64,000 nt of DNA from Vibrio rarus (lineage in GTDB: Bacteria > Pseudomonadota > Gammaproteobacteria > Enterobacterales > Vibrionaceae). The notes beneath the pieces were generated by a model. That model ran no database searches. It was not told the origin of the DNA and saw only the letters and a program-made list of their open reading frames with translations. Made by a program: the position numbers and the translations under genes. The stretch spans positions 558,001 through 622,000 of the forward strand of contig NZ_AP024900.1 in assembly GCF_024347075.1 (NCBI RefSeq), read 5' to 3'. Shown here piece after piece: positions 54,112 through 62,711 of this stretch; position 1 is the stretch's first letter, and each line of letters opens with the position of its first letter.

Positions 54112-55485
54112 ATGTCTAATAAAATGCTTTCTGCAGTGCTAGCAGCCTCGACATTGATGCTTGTCGGTTGTGATGACGACGATAACGCCTCTCAAACGCG
54201 AGTTCAGGCGGTACATGCTTCATCAGATGCGCCACTGGCCAACGTTACTATCAATGGCGGTTCATCAAACAGCAGAACGACCTATAACAGTCAAACGTTA
54301 TCTGGTGTGGATTACGCTACTGCCTCTGGTTATATAGCCTTTGACGAGGGGGAAAATTCTGTGCAGGTAGATGTGCAACTTCCGGGGGGAGAGGTCGCGA
54401 CTGTCATCCCTAATACCGTACTCAATTTAGATTCAAGCCTTTTATATACGGTAATGGTAATCGGGAATGCGGACCCAAGTGCAGAGTTTGCTGTTGAACC
54501 GCTCATCATTACTCGTGATGCTGCCGGCGATGGCGATACAACCAATGTTGACGTTCAAGTGGTGCATGCTTCGCCGGGCGTACCTGAGGTTGATATTCAT
54601 GTAACTGGCCCTAATGACGATATTAACCCAGCTACGCCATTAGCAACTCTGTCATACAAAGCTTCTACTGGAGTGGTTAGTGTGCCAGCGGCAGATTATC
54701 GAGTTCGCTTAGCATTAGCTGGCACGAACACGGTCGCTTTTGATTCTGGTACGTTGCCATTGCCTGCTGGTGCTGAACTCACTATTGCTGCGATTCCTAA
54801 CGTGAATAGCTCCTCTGACTCAGACATGCCATTATCCCCGGTTAAGTTGCTTGTCATGGACGGCAGTGGCTCATCGATTATCCATGATAGCAATGAGATC
54901 GCACAAGTACGTATAGGCCATTTGTCAGCTGACGCCCCTGATGTTGATGTGACTGTAGACGATGCCGTGGTATTAAATGACGTCGTATTTACTGTGGTAT
55001 CAGATTACTTAGATTTACAGGCAAAAGCATACGATCTCGGCGTGTTCGCATTCGATGATCCGACTACCTTGCAGATAGATGCACAAGGGGTTGAGTTTGA
55101 GAAAGGCAAAGATTACAGCGTGTATGCTATTAATGACTTAGCGAATATAGACGCACTTGTTATTGAAGACAGTCGTCGCCCTGTGGCCACTAGCGCCACC
55201 TTAAGCATCCTACATGGGGCTTCTTTATCTGCGGCGGCAACGGTTGACATATACTTAACGGATTCAACCGATTTATTAAATAGTGATCCAGCCCTATCCA
55301 GTTTTGCGTATACAGATGTAGTACAGAACGTTTATGTAGCAGAGGGCACCTATGTGGTGACAGTCACAGGGGTAGGTAGTAAAGATCCTGTTCTACAATT
55401 AGAGGGTGTGACACTAGAAAACGGTAAGGTGTATAAGGCGATTGCAACCAATGGCGGCATACTCGCTGCAGACATTACCGAATAA
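54112..55485 (+). CDS. DUF4397 repeat lipoprotein
   Basis: A 457-residue predicted lipoprotein (lipobox LVGC after MSNKMLSAVLAASTLM, then an aspartate-rich linker). It has about four DUF4397-like beta-sandwich repeats beginning near RVQAVHASSDAPLANV, VDVQVVHASPGVPEVDIHV, VRIGHLSADAPDVDVTV and ATLSILHGASLSAAATVDI. The family has no known reaction; such domains are usually extracytoplasmic and may bind ligands or proteins. The Asp run after the lipidated Cys suits retention at the inner membrane by the +2 rule. It lies in the ECF/ChrR operon. Confidence 0.85.
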   Translation: MSNKMLSAVLAASTLMLVGCDDDDNASQTRVQAVHASSDAPLANVTINGGSSNSRTTYNSQTLSGVDYATASGYIAFDEGENSVQVDVQLPGGEVATVIPNTVLNLDSSLLYTVMVIGNADPSAEFAVEPLIITRDAAGDGDTTNVDVQVVHASPGVPEVDIHVTGPNDDINPATPLATLSYKASTGVVSVPAADYRVRLALAGTNTVAFDSGTLPLPAGAELTIAAIPNVNSSSDSDMPLSPVKLLVMDGSGSSIIHDSNEIAQVRIGHLSADAPDVDVTVDDAVVLNDVVFTVVSDYLDLQAKAYDLGVFAFDDPTTLQIDAQGVEFEKGKDYSVYAINDLANIDALVIEDSRRPVATSATLSILHGASLSAAATVDIYLTDSTDLLNSDPALSSFAYTDVVQNVYVAEGTYVVTVTGVGSKDPVLQLEGVTLENGKVYKAIATNGGILAADITE

Positions 55486-55491
55486 TCGATG

Positions 55492-55510
55492 AGGGAGGTT
55501 TGTCCTCCCT
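55492..55510 (+). promoter_or_regulatory. Hairpin between the DUF4397 and sigma factor genes
   Basis: AGGGAGG-TTTGT-CCTCCCT is a GC-rich 7-bp stem with no T tract in the 44-base intergenic gap. It may cause partial termination or protect an RNA end, lowering sigma expression relative to the two upstream genes. Confidence 0.45.
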
Positions 55511-55529
55511 AGCTATCAAAAGGTGAATC

Positions 55530-56117
55530 ATGGAAACGTTAGCCAAAGCCTCAACCCCGACTCGGGCAGAGTGGAACGAGTGCATGGTCAAAGTGCAGCA
55601 GGGAGATAAGGCCGCTTTTGCGAAAGTATTTAAATACTTCTCCCCACGCTTAAAGCAATTTGCCTATAAACATGTAGGAAATGAGCAAGTAGCCATGGAA
55701 TTAGTGCAAGATGCTCTAGCTACAGTTTGGCAAAAGTCCCACCTGTTTGACGGTAGCAAGAGTGCATTATCGACTTGGATATACACCATTGCTCGGAACC
55801 TTTGCTTTGATCTGCTACGCAAACAAAAAGGGCGAGAACTGCATGTGCACTCAGAGGACATCTGGCCAGATGATTACTGTCCACCCGATCTGGTTGACCA
55901 ATATTCGCCGGAGAGAAACATGTTAAGAGAGCAGATTGTCCGCTATTTAGATACGCTGCCGATGAAGCAGAAAGAGGTGGTTAAAGCGATATATCTTGAT
56001 GAACTACCTCATCAAGAAGTAGCAGACAAATTTGATATTCCTCTCGGCACCGTTAAATCAAGATTGAGACTGGCTGTAGAGAAGTTAAAAGACACAATAA
56101 GGGCGGATCAAGTATGA
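55530..56117 (+). CDS. rpoE: ECF RNA polymerase sigma factor (ChrR-linked, ECF11-like)
   Basis: A 195-residue extracytoplasmic-function sigma factor. Region 2 (about 25-95) contains LVQDALATVWQKSHLFDG and STWIYTIARNLCFDLLRKQK; region 4 (about 135-185) contains KEVVKAIYLDELPHQEVA and LGTVKSRLRLAVEKLK. Overlap by four bases with a ChrR-type anti-sigma gene places it in the ECF11 group, which in Rhodobacter answers singlet oxygen. This is not the E. coli envelope-stress RpoE (rpoE-rseA). Confidence 0.92.
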   Translation: METLAKASTPTRAEWNECMVKVQQGDKAAFAKVFKYFSPRLKQFAYKHVGNEQVAMELVQDALATVWQKSHLFDGSKSALSTWIYTIARNLCFDLLRKQKGRELHVHSEDIWPDDYCPPDLVDQYSPERNMLREQIVRYLDTLPMKQKEVVKAIYLDELPHQEVADKFDIPLGTVKSRLRLAVEKLKDTIRADQV

Positions 56118-56782
56118 AACATCATCCAAGTAACAAGTTGTTAAAAGCCTATGCGGATGGAAGCATCGACGCTTGTAATGGACTGACGCTCGCAGCTCAT
56201 GTAGAGACCTGTAGTCACTGTCATAGCAAGATAGAAGAGTTTGAAGCTCAAGCTTCTCAAGTGTTAGTAGAACAAGATGTAGAGGTTGATTTCGACCAAG
56301 ATGAAATGGAGTCGATGTTCAATGACATTATCTCCTTAGATAAACCAAGCGCCATTACTAAAGTAAAACCGGCGGTTAAAATTGCGGTAAATGGTAAGGA
56401 GTTCTTCCTTCCTAAATCCTTGCATAATGTCAGTTCAAGATTGAGTGACTGGAAAAGTTACGGTGGCAAAGTGTACACCGCTCACCTTGATATAGGAGAA
56501 CAAGAGCGAGTGAGTTTGCTGTATATCACCGGCGGAGTGCAAGTTCCCCAACATACGCATAAAGGTGTGGAGACGACATTAGTGCTTCATGGCAGCTTTA
56601 GTGATGAAGAGGGTCAATACAGCGCCGGTGACTTTACCGTAGCTGATGCATCTACAAAACACGCCCCTCGAACTGAGGATGGTCAAGATTGCTTATGCTT
56701 AACTGTGCTCAGCGATCCTATGGTATTTACTCAAGGGGTGGCTAGAATCTTTAATATGTTTGGTCGAGGCCTGTACCCGTAG
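56114..56782 (+). CDS. chrR: ChrR-family zinc/cupin anti-sigma factor
   Basis: A 222-residue anti-sigma factor. The N-terminal zinc anti-sigma domain has an H-x3-C-x2-C set (H29, C33, C36) plus N-terminal histidines H3/H4. The C-terminal cupin domain has metal ligands H147, H149, E153 and H183, with the same spacing as the ligands I recall for Rhodobacter ChrR (H141, H143, E147, H177). In that system the cupin domain senses singlet oxygen or organic peroxide and releases the sigma factor. It overlaps the sigma gene by four bases (ATGA). Confidence 0.92.
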   Translation: MKHHPSNKLLKAYADGSIDACNGLTLAAHVETCSHCHSKIEEFEAQASQVLVEQDVEVDFDQDEMESMFNDIISLDKPSAITKVKPAVKIAVNGKEFFLPKSLHNVSSRLSDWKSYGGKVYTAHLDIGEQERVSLLYITGGVQVPQHTHKGVETTLVLHGSFSDEEGQYSAGDFTVADASTKHAPRTEDGQDCLCLTVLSDPMVFTQGVARIFNMFGRGLYP

Positions 56783-56897
56783 AGGTAATCTGGCTTGAGA
56801 AAGGCTTCCACAACAAATGGAGTAGAAGGTTTTGTGTGGGTAGGTGAAATAAAGCCCTCCTAACGGCATGAAACCTAAAGCCTATTGGTATGCCAGA

Positions 56898-56933
56898 AAA
56901 AAGAATGCCGTTCACCATTAAGTGAGCGGCATT
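56898..56933 (-). terminator. Orphan minus-strand terminator
   Basis: AATGCCGTTCAC (56904-56915) pairs with GTGAGCGGCATT (56922-56933) around a six-base loop. On the minus strand the hairpin is followed by C and six T, while the plus strand has no T tract. No minus-strand gene lies to its right within 1.5 kb, so it may end an unannotated small RNA; it might also serve chrR weakly. Confidence 0.5.
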
Positions 56934-57796
56934 ATGCGTTTAATAGGCCGTTTTTCATCTTGGTGATGATAGCCAACACTCAATAAACTTGCTTAAGCAA
57001 AGAACAGAAAAACCGGAATTAATAGGAAATTGATTACATATCAATGCAAGTTATTAACAATACTGTTATTTAATTACTGTAACTATCTGGTATTTATAAC
57101 AAAGCTATTGGCGAGTTAATACGTTTAGAATATTAATTATTTGTGACAGTAATAAATATCCTTCTTGTTTGTAAGTGAGATTGGTTGCATAAGAATGTAG
57201 ATAAGCTGGAATTTTATTTGTGCGCCGTTGGTTTTTTGTTTTTATAATAACCCAAATATTCTTTATTTTATGAATATCATATAAATCTAATATAATGCTT
57301 TGAAAGTGTAACCTTCAATTGTCTAAACAGATGAATAACTTTTTTCTATTTAGTTATTGGGTTCTTAGTAAAAGTAGTAAGAGTGAAGTTGGAAGTTTTT
57401 TTCATTTTTAAAGTTTAACAGATAGTATTACATCTTTATATTTAGGAGTTAATTTATAATAAATACTTGATTAATGGCTGTTCAGTGTTGATGTTATTGA
57501 TATAAGAGTGAGCGTTAGGTGTTTAAAAATAATCCATTTTGTTGTCATTTTATTCTGCAGAGCTTGGTTGTTTAATCATTGCTGTATTTACGCAGGTTTG
57601 TTTAGCAGGGTGAGATCACGAACGTTATTTGAACAAAATCATGTGCACTATAGGAACCCGTCTTTGTTGTGTGGATTTGTGGCATGGATGTCACAGAAAC
57701 TATCAAGGATGATTTCACGGCGTCTTGTGGAGATGATGTACATGATGGGTCGATAAGTGTTCACTCATGCGTTCGCCTTAGCTTGTTTAGTAGTTG

Positions 57797-57855
57797 ATAA
57801 TGATAGCACTCTAGGGGGAGTGAGTCCTTATCCTCCCCTAGGGTGCTATCATTAT
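57797..57855. repeat. Long inverted repeat (24-base arms)
   Basis: ATAATGATAGCACTCTAGGG... (57797-57820) is complementary to 57832-57855, with a wobble pair and about two end mismatches near the loop; the first 13 bases pair perfectly. The loop is about 11 bases. There is no T tract on either side. It could be a stable RNA hairpin, a cruciform or a relic of a small repeat element. Confidence 0.6.
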
Positions 57856-58439
57856 ATTAGTGGTCACTGAATTAACAGACCCACTTTATTGACACTTCCT
57901 TTGACTTAATAAATTTATGGCTACATTTGGAATTATGTTCTGTTTTTTATTATAGAAATAGTGATAAGTACAATAATTGTACGCGCTGAATAATTATGTG
58001 ATAATTCGCCTGGTTATATTTTTTTTGTTCACTTTTTATTTCGTTGCATATCTCATTTTATCGGTTCTATTCAAAATCTGTATTGATATGAATAAATAAT
58101 TTACTTAACATTCTAATACTGATTAATCCATCTATTTGTATTAAATAGACTCCTGTATTGATCAGAGCGAAAGTTTCTAAGGTATTACATGAGTAACCCA
58201 TACTCTATGGTTGCTCATCTTTAGTGTATTCATTTTTTAGGATATGGCTTTTCAATGATAGGACTAAGTCATATCAGTTTCCTTTTGTTTCCACACTACT
58301 AATACCTTTAGTTCGGCTATAACTATTTTTCAATGAATAGCGTTGAAAATATTATCGCTGAAAACAAACCTCATAATAAACAAGTCAGAATTCAACCAAT
58401 AAATTAAGTGGTTGAACTTTACTAATGGAAATAAAAGCG

Positions 58440-59492
58440 ATGCTTAGAAAAACAACAGTTGCAATCGCATTAGCCTCTATATTTTGTATGAGTGCTGCTA
58501 GTGCCGTGACGTTATACCACGAGGATAATGGCGACTATATTGACCTTTATGGTGAAGTTGGTGTCGGGGGCCATTTTGCTACCAATCCAGATTATAGCTA
58601 TGACGAATTTTATGACACTAAAGGCTATGTGGACGACAGTTTCGCCACTTTAGGCGTAAAAGGTCAGCGTGCAAATTATATCTATCGTTTGGAATTAGAC
58701 TACCAACGCCGAAATTGGCTTGGTGGTGATGGTGAGTTTGAATTAGCTATTGATAAAGTGTATGTCGGCTATATGTTCAATGAAAATCATTGGATTGAAT
58801 TAGGTTTAACTGACACGGCATTTGACCAGTACGACCACTTTGGTGACTTTACCTTTAACAAAGCGGTTGAAACTGGTGAAGCCGGCGATCAAGCCAACAC
58901 GGCTAAGTACGAAGCTAAGTATGAACACCTAGTTTATGGTGTCTCTTATTCGTACGAAGGGCAGCATGACAGTGGGGCTCTACTGGGTGACATAGTGAAC
59001 GGTTACTTAGGTTGGATGTCCGGTGTGGTATCGGTTGTAGCTGGCGTTGAAGCGCGTGGCGGTTCAAAAGGTGAATCTAAATATGGCGAGCAACAACTGC
59101 TTGGCCTTGGTATGCGAGTGCAGGTGACCTCGGACATCGCATTTGGTGTCAATGGCTTTATTGAAGATGAAGACTTAGCGACTCATCAAAGTGGTGATGT
59201 GTATTTAGACTACCAAACCTTCCGCAACTACGGCGTGACTCTAAGTGCGAAATACGAACTGACGCCATCTTGGGAGTTCGTTGCTTCTGCTAACCATGAG
59301 CAGTATGAAGTTTGGGATGTTGAAAGTCCAAACTACGACCACACACAACTTGAACCAGCCTTCGGTAAAGAGCGCCGTTGGGCAAGTTTTGGTGTTAATT
59401 ACACTCCTGTAAGAGACATCATTTTATCGGTTGAAGGCCGTGTAGGCGAAGCACCAGAAGCGGGTTATGCATACGCACGTATGTACTTCTAG
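58440..59492 (+). CDS. Gram-negative porin
   Basis: A 350-residue outer-membrane protein with signal peptide MLRKTTVAIALASIFCMSAASA. The mature part opens VTLYHEDNGDYIDLYGEVGV, the usual beginning of trimeric general porins. Alternating beta strands run to a C-terminal aromatic residue (YAYARMYF). The frame also has an ATG at 58425, but GGAA at 58427-58430 is spaced for 58440. It is followed after 34 bases by the secreted-nuclease gene. That suggests a link to uptake of products such as nucleotides or phosphate, which is inference from position. Confidence 0.85.
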   Translation: MLRKTTVAIALASIFCMSAASAVTLYHEDNGDYIDLYGEVGVGGHFATNPDYSYDEFYDTKGYVDDSFATLGVKGQRANYIYRLELDYQRRNWLGGDGEFELAIDKVYVGYMFNENHWIELGLTDTAFDQYDHFGDFTFNKAVETGEAGDQANTAKYEAKYEHLVYGVSYSYEGQHDSGALLGDIVNGYLGWMSGVVSVVAGVEARGGSKGESKYGEQQLLGLGMRVQVTSDIAFGVNGFIEDEDLATHQSGDVYLDYQTFRNYGVTLSAKYELTPSWEFVASANHEQYEVWDVESPNYDHTQLEPAFGKERRWASFGVNYTPVRDIILSVEGRVGEAPEAGYAYARMYF

Positions 59493-59526
59493 TTTTATCC
59501 CCAGTTAAACAATTATCGAGTTTACT

Positions 59527-62500
59527 ATGAACAAAAGTTTTCTCTCACTGGCTATTGCCAGTACGATCAGTGTGGCCGCTCATGCTGGCGTCAATGATTT
59601 ACTTATTACAGAAATGGTGCAGAAAGACTACGGGGCTGAAGTTGGCTCTGTAGAAATCACCAATACACACGCAACCGACCCATTCACATTTACCGATGAT
59701 ACCGCTGTATACATGTGGGGTAACGGTGCCTATGAAAATAAGATGCTTACGGCAGAAGGCGAGCCACTATTTACCGGTATTACTATTGAACCTGGTAAGT
59801 CTATCGTTGTATTAAATGTCGATGCTAGCGATCAATACAAGCAAATCATTACCGATAATGGTGGTGCTTATGTGATCGGTGAAGGGAATGGCAATTACAG
59901 CGATTTTTACCTAAGCGGTAATGACGGTTTTTACATTAAAAACGGCAACACGATTATTGACCGTGTGGGTGCTGCCAATAACATCAGCGTTTGGGCACCA
60001 GATACCACTTTACGTCGTCGTAAAGATAGCGAAGGGAATACACCAACGCCTTCCGGCGTTTTTGATGCAACCCAATGGGAAGTGCTCAGCCCGCTGGACA
60101 TGAGTACTGTCGGCACGCCAAACTTAGCTGATGCCTATGTGCCATTTGTATGTTCTGATCTGACTCGCATTAGTGATATTCAAGGTACTGGGGATACCTC
60201 TCCTGTAGAAGGGCAAACAGTAGCGGTGCAAGGTGTTGTCACTGCTGTGGTGAATCTGCCTAATAAAGGTTTTTATCTACGTGATGAAGTCGCCGATGGC
60301 AACCCATTGACCTCTGATGGTATTTTTGTAGCAAGCAATAGTGCTAACAGTTCAATGGTTGGACACACCATTTGTTTAGGCAGTACCGTTGTTGAAAGCT
60401 TTGGTCAGACGCAGCTTTCAGCAGATAGCTGGGACATTATCAATAGCAGTGTGACCACAACGGTTGCTACTGATATCGAAGTGTTGTCGTCGGATGGTGA
60501 TTCCTTTGCCGCGACTTTAGAGCGCTATGAAGGCATGTTGGTCAACTTACCAGAAGATTTAAATCCGCAAGTTGACGGCACTCAGGATATGCGTGTATCA
60601 CGCAGTTTCAGCTTTAACTACGACAGCTACCGTAACAACATTACTTTGGCTTACTTGCGTCCAAACATGCAACCCAATCAGCTTAATGTGGCTGGTACAC
60701 CTGAATCTGTCGCAGCTGCTGCACAAAATGATGATTATCGTTTAATCATTGAAAGTGCATCACAAGCAGGCAATGGTGTTATTCCTTACTACCCTAACTT
60801 TGCTGCAAATCCAGAGAACAACTACATCCGTATTGATGACAGTGTGGTTGGAATGGAAGGTGTGATTAGTTATAGCTACGGTGATTACGCACTGACAGTA
60901 ACGAATACACTGACCAGTAATAACTTTATTCATAACCAACCAAGAACAGATAGTCCAATACTTGATGAGACGGTTGCAGAAGATGAATTTACCATTCGTA
61001 TTGCTGCGCAAAACTTATTTAACTATTTCAACTCACCGTTTGGTGGTGATCAGAACCAATTCGGCCAAAGCCGTGGCGCTGATACTCACCAAGAGTTCAC
61101 TCAACAGAAAACCAAACTCGTCGAAGCGATTCGAGCATTAGATGCTGATGTGGTGGGTTTGATGGAGATTGAAAACAACGGTTATGGCTTGAAAAGTGCG
61201 ATTGCGGACTTAGTGAACGAAGTCAACGTCTACTACAACGATGAGTATGCCGATAATTTTGACAAGCCATACTCAACCGAAAATCGTTATGTTTTTGTGG
61301 GTTTTGACCACAATGGCAATCAGATCCTCGATGAGTTAGATGCACTGGGTTCAGATGCTATTGCTACGGGTATTATTTATCGTCCAAGCAAACTAAGCAT
61401 TGAGCGTACTCGCGTTGTCACTATGCCACAACAAAAAGCACCAAGCATTGTTAACGATAACAATGAAGTGATTAAAGATGGCAATGACGAAATCTTAGAA
61501 AGCGGTCAAAACTATCATCGTGATGCGTTAGTGGTCACTTTCATGGTCAACCAAACTGGTAAGCGTTTAACGCTTGCAGTTAACCACTTTAAATCAAAAG
61601 GCTCTACTTGTTGGGAAGACTGGCAAGGTGTTGAGTTTGGTGATGCAACTCAGTGGACCGGTGATGCCCCCGATCTTGATCTACAAGGCTCGTGTTCAGA
61701 GTTTCGTATCGCGGGCGCTGTGCATTTAGCGGAAGAGATGAAGTCAGTACAAGGGGATAGCATCATCTTAGGCGACCTTAATGCTTACGCTCAAGAAGAT
61801 CCTATCCTTGTGCTAACTGAAAACCCTCGCAACAAAACCTTGTTGACTGCAAGTCATACTTTTGTAGGTAATAAACCACAGTTTAATAGCGATGGTTCAC
61901 CGGTAACCATTACACACACCTATGGTTATGTGGATATTCTTTCTAAAGTTCTTGCAGAGAAAGGCCAAGTGCCTTGGAGCTACTCATTTAATGATGAAGT
62001 GGGTTCTTTGGATCATATCTTGATTTCGCCATCTCTAGAACAACGTGTGGTGGATGCATCGGATTGGCACATCAATGCGGCAGAATCAAACTTATTTGAT
62101 TACAACACTGAATATAAAGACGCGAATAACAACTTTTATGCTGAAGACCATTTCCGTTCTTCGGATCACGATCCTGCTCTAGTGACGTTACGTTACCTAC
62201 CAGGTGAAATGGATGCGGATACGCCTATCTATCTACCTAAGCTATCTAAGTTAATCAAAGTGCCATATCAGATCCCTGAGGCTGCTAGTGCGATGAAAGG
62301 GGATATTGCCAAGATCAAACTCACGCCAAAAGATAATGAAGCCCAGTTGGACATGACTCAGCTAGTTGAACCGAATGTGGTTCTTACACAAGACGGTGAA
62401 ACCTTCATTAACTTCGAAGTATTTGGTGCGCCATCGGCTCAATTTATAGCCAAAGTCGTTCTTGAACGTGATGGTGAAGTGGTCAGTGGATCGGAAGTGT

Positions 62501-62646
62501 CACTCAATATTGATGTGACCAGCCGTGATGCATTGGTGGCTGATATCAAACAAGAACAACACGATAACACGGGCGGTAACACTGGGCTACTTAGCCTTAT
62601 CGCTCTATTCGGATTAGCGTCGATTCGTCGCCGTAATCGTCAATAA
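59527..62646 (+). CDS. exeM: ExeM/NucH-family secreted endonuclease with GlyGly-CTERM
   Basis: A 1039-residue secreted nuclease. Order: signal peptide (MNKSFLSLAIASTISVAAHA), lamin-tail domain (about 22-140), an OB-fold-like domain (about 200-400), an endonuclease/exonuclease/phosphatase domain (about 490-890) with catalytic GLMEIENNG, LGDLNAYAQEDP and SSDHDPALVTL, a C-terminal beta domain and a GlyGly-CTERM tail (GGNTGLLSLIALFGLASIRR). The tail suggests processing by a rhombosortase after type II secretion and surface display. ExeM-type enzymes degrade extracellular DNA in biofilms. Confidence 0.93.
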   Translation: MNKSFLSLAIASTISVAAHAGVNDLLITEMVQKDYGAEVGSVEITNTHATDPFTFTDDTAVYMWGNGAYENKMLTAEGEPLFTGITIEPGKSIVVLNVDASDQYKQIITDNGGAYVIGEGNGNYSDFYLSGNDGFYIKNGNTIIDRVGAANNISVWAPDTTLRRRKDSEGNTPTPSGVFDATQWEVLSPLDMSTVGTPNLADAYVPFVCSDLTRISDIQGTGDTSPVEGQTVAVQGVVTAVVNLPNKGFYLRDEVADGNPLTSDGIFVASNSANSSMVGHTICLGSTVVESFGQTQLSADSWDIINSSVTTTVATDIEVLSSDGDSFAATLERYEGMLVNLPEDLNPQVDGTQDMRVSRSFSFNYDSYRNNITLAYLRPNMQPNQLNVAGTPESVAAAAQNDDYRLIIESASQAGNGVIPYYPNFAANPENNYIRIDDSVVGMEGVISYSYGDYALTVTNTLTSNNFIHNQPRTDSPILDETVAEDEFTIRIAAQNLFNYFNSPFGGDQNQFGQSRGADTHQEFTQQKTKLVEAIRALDADVVGLMEIENNGYGLKSAIADLVNEVNVYYNDEYADNFDKPYSTENRYVFVGFDHNGNQILDELDALGSDAIATGIIYRPSKLSIERTRVVTMPQQKAPSIVNDNNEVIKDGNDEILESGQNYHRDALVVTFMVNQTGKRLTLAVNHFKSKGSTCWEDWQGVEFGDATQWTGDAPDLDLQGSCSEFRIAGAVHLAEEMKSVQGDSIILGDLNAYAQEDPILVLTENPRNKTLLTASHTFVGNKPQFNSDGSPVTITHTYGYVDILSKVLAEKGQVPWSYSFNDEVGSLDHILISPSLEQRVVDASDWHINAAESNLFDYNTEYKDANNNFYAEDHFRSSDHDPALVTLRYLPGEMDADTPIYLPKLSKLIKVPYQIPEAASAMKGDIAKIKLTPKDNEAQLDMTQLVEPNVVLTQDGETFINFEVFGAPSAQFIAKVVLERDGEVVSGSEVSLNIDVTSRDALVADIKQEQHDNTGGNTGLLSLIALFGLASIRRRNRQ

Positions 62647-62658
62647 GTTGAACCTAAA

Positions 62659-62691
62659 AATGAGGTAGGAGCGAAAGCGCTGTACCTCATT
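62659..62691 (+). promoter_or_regulatory. Hairpin between the two nuclease genes
   Basis: AATGAGGTA (62659-62667) and TACCTCATT (62683-62691) form a 9-bp stem extended by an inner AGCG/CGCT pair. No T tract follows, so it looks more like an RNA-processing or partial-termination element within an operon. Confidence 0.45.
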
Positions 62692-62711
62692 GACTAACAA
62701 AAGATACGACT

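Larger units (their letters stand above)
56783..58439. other. 1.65-kb AT-rich region without a convincing gene
   Basis: All frames are broken apart from one GTG-started frame (57508-57756, 82 codons) that has no ribosome-binding site and no recognisable content. The region holds an orphan minus-strand terminator (56898-56933) and a long inverted repeat (57797-57855). The last few hundred bases before the porin gene presumably contain its promoter. It may carry small RNAs, or be the decayed remnant of lost genes. Confidence 0.6.

Noticed and set aside
57508..57756. 82-codon frame starting with GTG in the gene desert
   Set aside because: There is no ribosome-binding site, its composition is unlike a protein (basic, Cys/His/Met-rich), no motif is recognisable, and the surrounding sequence is AT-rich noise.
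58159..58182. Second ECF11 promoter (TGATCA ... TAAGG) before the porin
   Set aside because: The spacing of 13 bases is too short compared with 17 in the good candidate at 53460, and both elements are imperfect.
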